From assembly GCA_017630155.1 (NCBI GenBank), contig JAGBVU010000029.1:1-64000 (forward strand): a stretch of DNA of 64,000 nt, given 5' to 3'. The translations under genes and the position numbers were made by a program. The notes beneath the pieces are model-generated. The model saw nothing but the letters and a program-made list of their open reading frames with translations. It did not search any database and was not told the origin of the DNA. The stretch is from Bacteroidales bacterium. GTDB taxonomy: Bacteria; Bacteroidota; Bacteroidia; Bacteroidales; UBA932. Positions 34,131-43,152 of the stretch are shown here, in pieces. Position 1 is the first letter of the stretch. Each line of letters starts with the position of its first letter.

Positions 34131-36125
34131 TTATTTAGATGATTTCCAAATCCATGTCTCCCGGCTGGTAATCTCCTCCATAATCCTCTCCATATAACCG
34201 GGGAAATATTTTGCCGTATGTTCAAAGAGGGGATAGTATTCACTCACCCTCGTCTCTTTTCTCATTGATGGTCTGATCTTCACCTCGGTAAGGGCAAATC
34301 TGTCCACAGGTCTCTCGTTCCCCCTCCACTTAAAATCCTTGAGGTACATATTTTCCGATGTCATCTCCTCGATCGGGAAGATATTACTTGATATGGATTC
34401 GAAATATATGTTCCTTTTAAGTTCACCATCTACCAGATGGGACGATATTATCTTGCACTCTTTGATGTTGGCATAGGCCACAGCAGAACTATCTGCTATA
34501 TAGATCAGCATTGAGGCTCCTCCCAATGCATCGAACCTCGAAATCTCCCCATCCTTGAAAAATCCGGCAAGTTCAGGTGCCTTTATCTGATTGTAATAAT
34601 TACCCGAATCAAAGGAGGCAAGGAAACCGTTCCCAAGCATAAGCCCTTTCTTCATCTCTCCATCCTTCATCACTATCTGCATACTATCTGCAGTGAGCTG
34701 ATTGTCAATCTCATTCCATATAACAGGATCTTTAAAGAGTCTTGCCATAGAATCGAGATCGGAATAGAGGAGCGAATCACATTTTATCTGATTGTCTTTC
34801 TTGAATATCTTGACATTGCGATAAGCCTCCAGGAAATTTATCTCAGTAGTATCCTTCACCAGTACAGCCTCCACGACAGCCAACGAATCGGTAACTGCCA
34901 GCGAGTCTGCAACTGCAAGTGAATCCTGCACAGCCAGCGAATCGGAGACAGGGGGAGTGACCTGAGGTGGTTCCGGCTCCTCTTCTGCAGCACTCAGCTG
35001 TTTTCCAGCCAGCCTTCCAGGTTTTTTGCCCAATCCACCCTCATTGGAGTCTTCTGATTTCTTTTCAGATGCTTTTTGTTTACGGATATTGCTCACAGGG
35101 TCCACCATAGCAAGTTCCTTCCTCTCTTTGGCCTGAGCCACTATTGCAGTGTCAATCTCAAACATCCTTTTACTGTGAAATCCGAGAGTTTCAGCTACAA
35201 TGAATACACTGTCCACACCATAATCCTCCTCCACTAGGGCCAGAAAGACAGGCTCCTCAGTGATGGTAACCCTTCTGGGTTCATCCACGAAGTCAAGATG
35301 GTTACCGAATATGTATGCTCCGTCTACTGTGTCTGTAACCTGTATGTGCCCTTTCAATATGGCGTGGTTTGTCATACGGTCAAAAAAGAAATCATCACAC
35401 CACAACTCATACTCCTCTGTCTGTCCGTATACATTATTCTCCATAAATATTGTCTCATTGGACTTATTGTACCACCCACCTTTTGACGAGAAACAATTCT
35501 TGTTCTTCCACCCCATCGTATTGTCACTGAAATAGGCTGTCTCAATGTCTGTTCTGTACTTTATAACATCAGAGACGAAAAAGAGGGAGTCAGAGAACAT
35601 CTGCACCTGATCTACAAAGGTGAAAAGATCCTTTTTGGACTCATAGGTACCTTCAACGCTTTCAATTATATTCCCTGTGGAGTCCCTCATACTGGCCCCA
35701 TGATAGAAAAATCCGATACTGTCTTTGGTATTGTAGTCGAGATACTCTGTCCTGAGGGAGTTGCCTTTGTCATCCTTCAATTCCACCAGTGAGCCCCTGA
35801 ACTGGGCCAGATCTCTGTCTATTATGTAGTGCAGGCGGTCACCTGTCAACAATGTATTTTCCTGAATTATCTGGACGTTACCGATAGCATCAATATACTC
35901 CCTGTCCACATTCCAGAATGCAGTGTCACATATGAGATATGTATTGTTGTGGAGAAATCTTGCTGGCCCCTCTACCCTACGGCAGGCTTGACCATCTACT
36001 TCTACAAGCTGTATCTTATTGGCAGTCAAGAGTCTGATGAGGCTATCCGCCCCCTCTTTATTCTGCGCAAATGAGAGGGATGCCCATAAAGACAGGAGCA
36101 GTATCGTCAGGGATGTCCTCTTCAT
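34131..36125 (-). CDS. OstA/LptA-like LPS-transport family protein
   Basis: 664 residues from the ATG at 36125 (a GTG four codons upstream is less likely). A signal peptide (MKRTSLTILLLSLWASLSFAQ) directs export. The N-terminal half contains repeated OstA-fold strands (for example FLHNNTYLICDTAFWN, GNVQIIQENTLLTGDRLHY), as in the LptA/LptD N-domains that bind lipid A. Residues about 392-422 hold a repeat of DSLAV that forms a low-complexity Ser/Asp/Val linker, followed by a second OstA-like region and a C-terminal domain (RDFKWRGN-type). It probably takes part in LPS transit to the outer membrane. Start and surA stop share a base (TAATG), so translation is coupled. In Bacteroidales this gene commonly follows surA, with mutL next; here hutH follows instead. 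Confidence 0.8.
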   Translation of the reverse strand: MKRTSLTILLLSLWASLSFAQNKEGADSLIRLLTANKIQLVEVDGQACRRVEGPARFLHNNTYLICDTAFWNVDREYIDAIGNVQIIQENTLLTGDRLHYIIDRDLAQFRGSLVELKDDKGNSLRTEYLDYNTKDSIGFFYHGASMRDSTGNIIESVEGTYESKKDLFTFVDQVQMFSDSLFFVSDVIKYRTDIETAYFSDNTMGWKNKNCFSSKGGWYNKSNETIFMENNVYGQTEEYELWCDDFFFDRMTNHAILKGHIQVTDTVDGAYIFGNHLDFVDEPRRVTITEEPVFLALVEEDYGVDSVFIVAETLGFHSKRMFEIDTAIVAQAKERKELAMVDPVSNIRKQKASEKKSEDSNEGGLGKKPGRLAGKQLSAAEEEPEPPQVTPPVSDSLAVQDSLAVADSLAVTDSLAVVEAVLVKDTTEINFLEAYRNVKIFKKDNQIKCDSLLYSDLDSMARLFKDPVIWNEIDNQLTADSMQIVMKDGEMKKGLMLGNGFLASFDSGNYYNQIKAPELAGFFKDGEISRFDALGGASMLIYIADSSAVAYANIKECKIISSHLVDGELKRNIYFESISSNIFPIEEMTSENMYLKDFKWRGNERPVDRFALTEVKIRPSMRKETRVSEYYPLFEHTAKYFPGYMERIMEEITSRETWIWKSSK

Positions 36126-37489
36126 TATTTGATCCACCCTTTTCTTTCAAAATCGCAATTATGGAAAATTGGATCAATGACTATATATGTGGTCTTTATC
36201 TTCTCATCCAGGAAGTTATCAATAGCCTTTTTGGCCTGAACTCCATTTGCCACATTCTGGAGGACACTGAAATCTTCCTCGAAATTGGCTGTATGGGAAG
36301 GGACTATTTTGTCAAGTTTGATAATCTTGTAGATGGTGTTTCCATTCCTGCCTTCATTGTCCAAAGACTCGAAAGGTGCAGAGATATCACCAATCTCCAT
36401 ATCTTTAAGTACTGCATAGTCAGCAGGCTTAAGCTGGTCCTTCTCAAAGAGTGTAGATCCTGTATTCTGGTCTGCCATCAATCCTCCGTTGGTCCTTGTA
36501 TACTGATCTTCCGAGTATATCCTGGCTGCATTGAAAAAGGTTATGCTGTCAGAAGTTATCGATGTTCTGAGGCTGTCAAGTGTCTTGAAGGCCTTCTCCC
36601 TGTCTTGGGCTGTATATTTGGGTTTGATAAGGATGTGGCGGGCATTGAACATATCACCCTCCTTCTTTATCATCTGTATGATATGGAATCCGTCTGGTGT
36701 CTCTACAATAGGTGAAACCTGCCCCTCTTTCAGGGCCATTGCGGCATCAGAAAAAGCTGGCCAGAATATAGCCTTGGAAGCCATACCCAACTCACCACCT
36801 TTGTTTGCACTACCTGGGTCCTCAGAATAGAATCTGGCCAACATGGCAAAATTCTCACCTTTCAGGATCCTCTCCCTAAAACCGAGAAGCTGTTCCCTTA
36901 CCTGTATCTTGGCCTTCTCCCTGTCTGGGTATCTCACTATCTGACTAAGCTGATACTGAGTGGAGATGATGGGGAGACTGTCTTTTGATGTTTTCTCATA
37001 GAAGGCTTTAATCTCCTTTGGGGTCATCTCTGTGGCAGATGACTGCACCTTGGCCTGCATATCCTGGGTCAGGGATTGCTCAGTAATGATCTCTCTCCAG
37101 TCCTCCCTCAATTCATACAGGGTCTTTCCGAAATACTCCTCTGTCTTTTTCTCACCACCGAGCTGTGTCAATACATTGTTCAACCTGTTGTCAAGGTTTG
37201 CCTCCACCATACTTGGATTTACCGACAAACTGTCCAACTTTGCCTGGGCATAGAATATTTTTGACATGAGCATCTGTTCCAACACCTGGCATCTGAGATT
37301 CCTGTCGGAGTAGTGTCCCTGAAACTGGAGCATCTCCACCTCCTGCTCTATTTGTGAGAGGAGAATCATCTCATTACCCACCAAAGCCACTGTTTTATCT
37401 ATCAGGCCATTCTGGTATTTCTGGCCATAAAGAGAACTAGTTGCGACAGACAAAACAGCCACAATCACCCAAAAAATCTTCTTAGTCAT
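36125..37489 (-). CDS. SurA-like periplasmic peptidyl-prolyl isomerase/chaperone
   Basis: 454 residues with a signal peptide (about 1-22). The SurA N-terminal chaperone region (VALVGNEMILLSQIEQEVEML) is followed by two parvulin PPIase domains: the first around residues 175-280 (STQYQLSQIVRYPDREKA, GGELGMASKAIFWPAF), the second around 285-395 (FNARHILIKPKYT, TNGGLMADQ). It assists outer-membrane protein folding. It overlaps the PpiC-like lipoprotein gene upstream by eight bases and joins the OstA-like gene downstream. Confidence 0.88.
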   Translation of the reverse strand: MTKKIFWVIVAVLSVATSSLYGQKYQNGLIDKTVALVGNEMILLSQIEQEVEMLQFQGHYSDRNLRCQVLEQMLMSKIFYAQAKLDSLSVNPSMVEANLDNRLNNVLTQLGGEKKTEEYFGKTLYELREDWREIITEQSLTQDMQAKVQSSATEMTPKEIKAFYEKTSKDSLPIISTQYQLSQIVRYPDREKAKIQVREQLLGFRERILKGENFAMLARFYSEDPGSANKGGELGMASKAIFWPAFSDAAMALKEGQVSPIVETPDGFHIIQMIKKEGDMFNARHILIKPKYTAQDREKAFKTLDSLRTSITSDSITFFNAARIYSEDQYTRTNGGLMADQNTGSTLFEKDQLKPADYAVLKDMEIGDISAPFESLDNEGRNGNTIYKIIKLDKIVPSHTANFEEDFSVLQNVANGVQAKKAIDNFLDEKIKTTYIVIDPIFHNCDFERKGWIK

Positions 37490-38342
37490 TATTATCTGAA
37501 TAGATTACAAGTTTATTATTATTCAAGGCATCCTCTAGCAGATTCCGTTCCAAATTTGCTATCAGCTCCTGCTTTCTCTTGCTCAATATGGACTCCTTTA
37601 TCATATCCACATTGAAATCATACGGTGTTACCTCACCTGCCTTAACTCTGTCATATATCCTTACAAGATACAGGAAACTCCCCTTCTCCAGTTCGATATA
37701 GGATTTCTGATCCAGGGCCGACTCACAATAAGAGAGCTCCTCCCCTATCTCTTTGGCAATATGACTTAGCGGTATCCACTCCATATTGAAGTCGGAATAC
37801 TGGTCTGCAGAATTTTTAGAGAGTTCTGCGACTCTGTCCAAATCCTCCATCTTCATCGACTTGTAGAATGTCTTTATGACATTGTAGTGCGGTGAAGAGG
37901 TATTGATTTTAATATATCTCGCCTTTACTATGGAACAATGGCTGACATACGATCCCTTATGTGCCTCATAGTAGGCTTTACACTCATTGTCAGATATCAG
38001 TGTATCAAGATTCTTCTCCAGGAAGAGCTTCTCGTATCTGTAAACCAGAAGCGAGGTCCTGTAATCATTGAGTTCCTGCTCGATATCCATATCGTGACGG
38101 GGAAGTCTCGTCTCTGCATTGGAGAGGAGAATCTTCTTGGTGGCCCATGAGTTTATGTACTGCAACACTATGGCAGCACTATCTTCAGGAGAAGCCCCTT
38201 TCGGGACTAATCCTGCGATATCTTTTTTATAGAGAACATTTGTCCCTACCCTTGCCACAACATCCCCGTTGAGCACGCTGTCAATAAATTCACAGGAGCT
38301 CACAAGAATAATCAGGAGCAAGGATAGGAGCGTTCTCTTCAT
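37482..38342 (-). CDS. SurA/PpiC-related lipoprotein lacking a clear PPIase domain
   Basis: 286 residues. The N-terminus MKRTLLSLLLIILVSSC is a lipoprotein signal (lipobox VSSC). VVARVGTNVLYKKDIAGLVP matches the SurA N-terminal segment and the following helical region fits the SurA/PpiC chaperone fold. The position of the parvulin domain (about 130-225) is occupied, but I do not recognise the usual parvulin motifs, so the isomerase site may be degenerate. It is probably a membrane-bound chaperone working with the downstream SurA-like protein. Confidence 0.72.
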   Translation of the reverse strand: MKRTLLSLLLIILVSSCEFIDSVLNGDVVARVGTNVLYKKDIAGLVPKGASPEDSAAIVLQYINSWATKKILLSNAETRLPRHDMDIEQELNDYRTSLLVYRYEKLFLEKNLDTLISDNECKAYYEAHKGSYVSHCSIVKARYIKINTSSPHYNVIKTFYKSMKMEDLDRVAELSKNSADQYSDFNMEWIPLSHIAKEIGEELSYCESALDQKSYIELEKGSFLYLVRIYDRVKAGEVTPYDFNVDMIKESILSKRKQELIANLERNLLEDALNNNKLVIYSDNND

Positions 38343-38346
38343 AATG

Positions 38347-39816
38347 TTATCTGCTGTAGTTTGGTGCCTCTCTGGTAATGGTTACATCGTGAGGGTGGTT
38401 CTCTGCAAAACCTGCTGCAGTTACCCTAACGAACTGTGCGTTACGTAGCTCTTCGATATTATGGGCGCCAACATATCCCATACCGGCTCTCAAGCCACCA
38501 ACCAATTGGTATACAACCTCTTTAAGGGTCCCTTTATATGGAACCTGTGCCACGATTCCTTCAGGTACAAGTTTCTTGATATCCTCTTCCATATCCTGGA
38601 AATATCTGTCTTTTGAACCTTTCTGCATAGCCTCAAGCGAGCCCATACCGCGGTACGATTTGAACTTCCTTCCGTTAAGGATGATTGTCTCACCTGGAGA
38701 CTCCTCAACACCTGCAAACAATGAACCAGCCATTACTGTACTTGCTCCACCTGCAAGGGCTTTCACGATATCACCAGAATATCTTACACCACCATCTGCA
38801 ATGATAGGAATACCGGTACCTTTAAGTGCATCTGCTGCCAGCATAATAGCTGAAAGCTGTGGCATACCCACACCTGCAACTACGCGGGTAGTACAGATAG
38901 AACCGGGACCAATACCCACTTTTACAGCATCTACGCCACATTCGTAAAGTGCTCTTGCAGCCTCACCTGTAGCAATATTGCCCGCTACAATCTGAAGATG
39001 AGGGAATGCAGCACGCACTTTTCTTATGGTCTGAAGCACAAATTCAGAGTGGCCGTGCGCAGTGTCAAGAACAATGGCATCTGCCTCTACAGATACGATC
39101 TGCTCCACTTTCTCAAGTGTATCTGAGTTGATACCCATAGCAGCAGCCACCAAAAGACGCCCTTTGGAATCCTTGCTCGCTGTAGGATTGTCCTTGATTT
39201 TCATGATATCCTTATAGGTGATAAGACCTGCAAGTTTGCCATTATTGTCCACTACTAGAAGCTTCTCTATCTTGTTTCTTCTCAAAAGTTCTGTAGCCTC
39301 TGCAAGATCATATCCCCTGGTGGTAGTAACAAGGTTCTCCTTGGTCATCACCTCATAGATAGGGGTACGCATATTGTCCTGGAAACGGAGGTCTCTGTTG
39401 GTTACGATACCGCACAAAGTACCCTTCTCATCCACCACAGGAATACCGCCGATATGATTCTCCTTCATAAGACGGAGAGCATCACCTACAGTGGCATTCT
39501 CCCTGATGGTGATAGGGTCGTAAATCATACCGTTCTCTGCCCTCTTAACCTTTTTCACCTGCTCCATCTGAGCTTCGATAGGCATATTTTTATGGATAAC
39601 GCCGATACCACCCTCACGAGCAATTGCAATAGCCATAGCAGCCTCAGTAACAGTATCCATCGCCGCTGATACGAGTGGGGTATGAAGTTTGATCTCACGG
39701 GTAAAATATGTATTGAAATCTACTGTTCTGGGGAGTACCTCAGAGTGTGCAGGGATAAGCAATACATCATCAAATGTCAACCCTTCAAGTATAGGTTCTC
39801 TTGTATATGTTTGCAT
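38347..39816 (-). CDS. guaB: IMP dehydrogenase
   Basis: 489 residues from the ATG at 39816; a GTG 15 codons upstream is rejected because [20 protein letters not shown] is the normal family start. TIM barrel with a two-CBS insertion (about 95-205). The catalytic loop [11 protein letters not shown] contains C308. The phosphate loop and the YRGMGS mobile-flap segment are present. It oxidises IMP to XMP, the first committed step of GMP synthesis. It precedes the PpiC-like lipoprotein by four bases, as in other Bacteroidales. Confidence 0.97.
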   Translation of the reverse strand: MQTYTREPILEGLTFDDVLLIPAHSEVLPRTVDFNTYFTREIKLHTPLVSAAMDTVTEAAMAIAIAREGGIGVIHKNMPIEAQMEQVKKVKRAENGMIYDPITIRENATVGDALRLMKENHIGGIPVVDEKGTLCGIVTNRDLRFQDNMRTPIYEVMTKENLVTTTRGYDLAEATELLRRNKIEKLLVVDNNGKLAGLITYKDIMKIKDNPTASKDSKGRLLVAAAMGINSDTLEKVEQIVSVEADAIVLDTAHGHSEFVLQTIRKVRAAFPHLQIVAGNIATGEAARALYECGVDAVKVGIGPGSICTTRVVAGVGMPQLSAIMLAADALKGTGIPIIADGGVRYSGDIVKALAGGASTVMAGSLFAGVEESPGETIILNGRKFKSYRGMGSLEAMQKGSKDRYFQDMEEDIKKLVPEGIVAQVPYKGTLKEVVYQLVGGLRAGMGYVGAHNIEELRNAQFVRVTAAGFAENHPHDVTITREAPNYSR

Positions 39817-39891
39817 ATAGTATTCTTCTTTGCCAAAGGGTGACCGGATTTCTCCGACCACCCTGAACTGTAATAAATAATTTATGTGTGA

Positions 39892-40164
39892 TTATTTGAT
39901 AGCTTCACCAAGCTTTTCACATAGAGCATCCAAAGCTTTTAGGAAATCCTCAGTAGTCTTACGGTAGTAAGCTTTAAGATTCTCTTTTTCAGGATGATTG
40001 ATCTTAACATAAGTCTCGTCACGTAGATCGATGGCTTCGTTGATAATATCCAAAATGTTCTCTCTCTTAGACTCTTCTCTTGCGAAACCCATGCTGATAA
40101 GTGCATCAGAAAGGAAATCTTCAGTTAGGAAATCTATGTCCTTCTTAAATACTCTTAGATTCAT
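39892..40164 (-). CDS. Small conserved-type helical protein, function unknown
   Basis: 90 residues, rich in charged residues and predicted all-helical, without signal peptide or membrane segment. Start MNLRVFKKDIDFLTEDFLSD. The reading frame is intact, the codon use resembles its neighbours, and it lies 21 bases from the epimerase and 75 from guaB on the same strand. I do not recognise a named family. A cytosolic helical bundle is the most that can be said. Confidence 0.6.
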   Translation of the reverse strand: MNLRVFKKDIDFLTEDFLSDALISMGFAREESKRENILDIINEAIDLRDETYVKINHPEKENLKAYYRKTTEDFLKALDALCEKLGEAIK

Positions 40165-40185
40165 AATTTATAATTGTTTTGAAAA

Positions 40186-41358
40186 TTATAGCTTAATAAT
40201 GCCTGGCTTTGGGGTAAGGCCAAGACCTGGTTTGTCCTCAAGGGTGATTCGGCCGTCTACCAACTTCATACCGTCGAAGCAGTCGTTGCCAAGAAGGTAG
40301 TTACCGTCAAGGTCTGCCCACTCCATCTCAGGAGAAAGCTGTGCTGCAGCAGAGATGGCGATAGAGGTCTCAGTCATACAGCCGATCATAAGTTTCATAT
40401 GAAGAGCTTTGGCTAGAGATACCATCTCACGTGCCTCGCGCATACCGGTACATTTCATAAGTTTGATATTGATACCATGATATGCACCGTGAAGTGTTCT
40501 GATATCGGTCAATCTCTGGCAAGATTCATCTGCGAAGATTGGAAGAGGTGATCTCTCTGTAATCCAAGCCACATCGTCAAGAAGATATTTTGACATAGGC
40601 TGCTCGATCATAGATATACCCTGCTCCTGTAGCCAGTAGATCATATCAAGTGCATAATATTTGTCTTTCCATCCCTGGTTTGCATCGATGATGATAGGAC
40701 GGCTGTCACGTGCGCGGATAAGGTTGATCATTCTCTTGTCCTCAGCCTCGGTCATACCAAGTTTAACTTTGATGATCTTATTCCAGTTAGCCTCATCAAG
40801 TTTGGTGTTGATCATTGCGTCATCTGCATCGTAACCGATAGTGTAGCTGGTGTAGGGTGCCTTTGCAGGATCAAATCCCCAAATCTTCCACCAAGGCTGA
40901 CCCATGATGTTACCTACAAGGTCATGAAGTGCGATATCCACTGATGCTTTCGCTGCTGTGTTGTTGGTAGAGAGTTTGTCCACTGCCAACATAATGTCCT
41001 GAATGCAGAATGGATTGTCAAATTTTGGAAGTACGCTTTCCACCACTTTCTTCAGGAACTCATTGACAGAAGCCTGAGTCTCACCAAGATATGGTGGCAT
41101 AGCAGCCTCACCATAACCTGAATAGCCATTCCAGCTCAAGCGGGTGATAACGATAGGAGTACCTTTACGAGAAGAGCCGGATACAGTGAAAGTAAATTTC
41201 ATTATACCATCGAAGTTTTCCCAATCAAGTTGAAGCTTTTTGCTTGTGCTGATCTTTTTGGGATTGTTCTTCTGTGCGAAGATGTCTGATGGTTTCATAA
41301 ATGCAGTAGCTGCAGTTAGGACACCGGCAGTTTTAAGGAAATCTCGTCTTGTTGTCAT
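40186..41358 (-). CDS. Tat-exported dipeptide epimerase (L-Ala-D/L-Glu epimerase-like, enolase superfamily)
   Basis: 390 residues. MTTRRDFLKTAGVLTAATAF is a twin-arginine signal, so the folded enzyme is exported. The enolase-superfamily barrel shows the KxK motif in IIKVKLG, metal ligands in IIIDANQGW, MIEQPM and IFADES, the second catalytic lysine in IKLMKCTG, and DLDG near the end, the signature of dipeptide epimerases. It would interconvert L-Ala-D-Glu and L-Ala-L-Glu released from peptidoglycan. It sits 20 bases behind an NlpC/P60 endopeptidase that would produce such dipeptides, a pairing known in Bacteroides. Periplasmic location is unusual for this step and is inferred from the signal. 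Confidence 0.88.
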   Translation of the reverse strand: MTTRRDFLKTAGVLTAATAFMKPSDIFAQKNNPKKISTSKKLQLDWENFDGIMKFTFTVSGSSRKGTPIVITRLSWNGYSGYGEAAMPPYLGETQASVNEFLKKVVESVLPKFDNPFCIQDIMLAVDKLSTNNTAAKASVDIALHDLVGNIMGQPWWKIWGFDPAKAPYTSYTIGYDADDAMINTKLDEANWNKIIKVKLGMTEAEDKRMINLIRARDSRPIIIDANQGWKDKYYALDMIYWLQEQGISMIEQPMSKYLLDDVAWITERSPLPIFADESCQRLTDIRTLHGAYHGINIKLMKCTGMREAREMVSLAKALHMKLMIGCMTETSIAISAAAQLSPEMEWADLDGNYLLGNDCFDGMKLVDGRITLEDKPGLGLTPKPGIIKL

Positions 41359-41378
41359 AATCGTATTATTTAGGATAT

Positions 41379-42578
41379 TTATTTTTCTAGATTAAAATAC
41401 CAAGGGTGTTTTGCTATTGACCATAGGCCATAGATGGTATCTTCCATACCATTGATTCTTCTTGCACATACCATAGTGCCGTCGTAGTAGTTGTCAGTAC
41501 CAGGAACCAGGCTGTTCATCTTCACAAATGTAGCTGAGTGGATAAACATACCCTCACCAAGATACATACCTACGTGTGTAACTCTGGCCGGTCTCTCAGC
41601 TGTAGCTTTACGTCCGAAGAAAAGGATATCACCTTTTACAAGGTTGTCAATGCCATTGGTGATGTCCACCTCCTCACCGATTTTTGCCTGCTGAGAAGCA
41701 TCTCTTCTGAGGATAATACCATTAAGGTAGTGAGAAGTCTTTACAAAACCGCTACAGTCAAGGCCTTTAATAGAGGCACCAGCCCATAGATAAGGGAAAC
41801 CAAGGAACTGTTTACCTGTATTGAGGATATTGTCTGTAGTAGGATTTCTGCTATCAAGCCATTTCTGGAAAGGTTTTACATCGGCTGCAGGAACATAAGC
41901 AGTCTTGCCGTTAGGAAGCATCACCTGCTGGAAGCCGTTAACCACTTTATTTACAGGGGCCTGTACGATATCACCCCATACACCATCACTTATGATGGCA
42001 CCATTTTTCGATGGCTTGTCACGGAATAGGGTGTAATGTGTATCCACGATTACTCTGTATGAGTCTCTCCAAGCTGTGAACTCCTCTTCGTTCATTGTCT
42101 TCACGCTACCTACAGTCACCCAAGCGATGTATCCCTCAGGGGTAACGACTCTGTACCAGTAGCTCTTCTTCTCAAGAACTTTCAGAGGGGTACCCATAAG
42201 AACCTGAGTAGCCATCTCTGATGAGTAGTCAGCCTCATATCTCAAGTTTGCTACAGAGTGGGCTGTAACTGCGTAAACAATACCTTTCTCCACCAATGCC
42301 TGATCAGGAAGGACTTTCATACTATCCAACACATCAATCTTCTTGGCAGCCAATTTTTCCAAAAGGGAAGCTTTAGCCTCTGCCTCGGTAGTGGAACCAT
42401 AAAGAACCCATTTGCCGTCAACCTCTTTAAATTTGGTTTCAAAGGTTTTATCCCTTCTGTCTGGGGCAAATTCAGATTTGACTTCTTTGGAAATAGAGTT
42501 GAGAACCTCTGTCTTATCCCCGCAACAAGAGGAGATAACAAGCATAAAGGCTGCAGATAAGAGTATTAGTTTGCGCAT
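41379..42578 (-). CDS. NlpC/P60-family murein peptide endopeptidase (lipoprotein) with SH3 domains
   Basis: 399 residues. Lipoprotein-type start with VISSC at about 14-18. Two bacterial SH3-like domains (about 100-165 with VANLRYEADYSS and YWYRVVTPEGYIAWV; about 170-235 with VQAPVNKV) precede the catalytic NlpC/P60 domain (about 255-385). The triad is Cys in LDCSGFVK, His in VTHVGMYLG and a third polar residue near FIHSA. This layout matches gamma-D-glutamyl-L-diamino acid endopeptidases (dipeptidyl-peptidase VI type) that cut peptidoglycan stem peptides. Next gene: dipeptide epimerase. The -7-like box TATTTTTG (42623-42616, minus strand) lies upstream. Confidence 0.88.
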   Translation of the reverse strand: MRKLILLSAAFMLVISSCCGDKTEVLNSISKEVKSEFAPDRRDKTFETKFKEVDGKWVLYGSTTEAEAKASLLEKLAAKKIDVLDSMKVLPDQALVEKGIVYAVTAHSVANLRYEADYSSEMATQVLMGTPLKVLEKKSYWYRVVTPEGYIAWVTVGSVKTMNEEEFTAWRDSYRVIVDTHYTLFRDKPSKNGAIISDGVWGDIVQAPVNKVVNGFQQVMLPNGKTAYVPAADVKPFQKWLDSRNPTTDNILNTGKQFLGFPYLWAGASIKGLDCSGFVKTSHYLNGIILRRDASQQAKIGEEVDITNGIDNLVKGDILFFGRKATAERPARVTHVGMYLGEGMFIHSATFVKMNSLVPGTDNYYDGTMVCARRINGMEDTIYGLWSIAKHPWYFNLEK

Positions 42579-42615
42579 AAATTGAATTTTTTATTTTAGT
42601 ACTATTCTTATCCTA

Positions 42616-42652
42616 CAAAAATATCTATTTTTTAATAAAATGCCTACTTTTG
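42616..42652. promoter_or_regulatory. Divergent -7 boxes between the NlpC/P60 and YhcH-like genes
   Basis: TATTTTTG on the minus strand (42623-42616) faces the endopeptidase, and TACTTTTG on the plus strand (42645-42652) faces the YhcH-like gene. Both fit TAnnTTTG, but neither has a good TTTG at the right spacing. Confidence 0.45.
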
Positions 42653-42675
42653 TGAAGTAAAAAGAGCAAAAAAGT

Positions 42676-43152
42676 ATGATTATAGATTCAATTAAAAGCT
42701 TTGAGAGATACAAAGAGTTTCAAAAAGGGTTTGACAAGGTGTATGAGTTTCTGAGAAAAAACGATTTGACCACCCTTGAACTGGGAAATCACCCCATCGT
42801 GGAGAACGATGTATGGTGCACCATTTCAGAGTCAGATGCCAGAGATGTGGCACAGATGCCAAAGATGGAGGTGCACGATTCATTCGTGGATGTACATATA
42901 CTTCTCGAAGGCGATGAGACCATCGGTTGGAAAGACAGGGCAAAATGTGAAAATCTTCAGAACGCAGAGTACAATGAAGCTCAGGATGTTGCACTTTTTG
43001 ACGAGATGCCGGACATGTTCATCAGCTGCAGTACCGAGAACTTCGTAATGTGCTTCCCTTCTGATGCCCACACCCCTCTTTTGGGCAGTGGCAAGATTAA
43101 GAAAGCTGTATTCAAAATCAGAGTTCTGAATGAACCAGCCCCAGAACAATAG
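42676..43152 (+). CDS. YhcH/YjgK/YiaL family (DUF386) protein
   Basis: 158 residues, matching this cupin-like family in length. Conserved-looking features: FEVHDSFVDVHILLEG-type segment (MEVHDSFVDVHILLEGDETIGW, here 70-91) with the His/Asp/Glu metal ligands, and a late HTPLLGSGKIKKAVFKI segment. Members are associated with sialic-acid or sugar-acid metabolism and may act as mutarotases or isomerases; the substrate is not certain. Its last 23 bases overlap the start of the radical SAM gene, in a different frame, so the two are co-translated. Confidence 0.8.
   Translation: MIIDSIKSFERYKEFQKGFDKVYEFLRKNDLTTLELGNHPIVENDVWCTISESDARDVAQMPKMEVHDSFVDVHILLEGDETIGWKDRAKCENLQNAEYNEAQDVALFDEMPDMFISCSTENFVMCFPSDAHTPLLGSGKIKKAVFKIRVLNEPAPEQ

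Noticed and set aside
39817-39861. Longer guaB start with GTG at 39861
   Set aside because: The extra 15 residues are not family-like, and the ATG at 39816 begins the normal IMPDH N-terminus.
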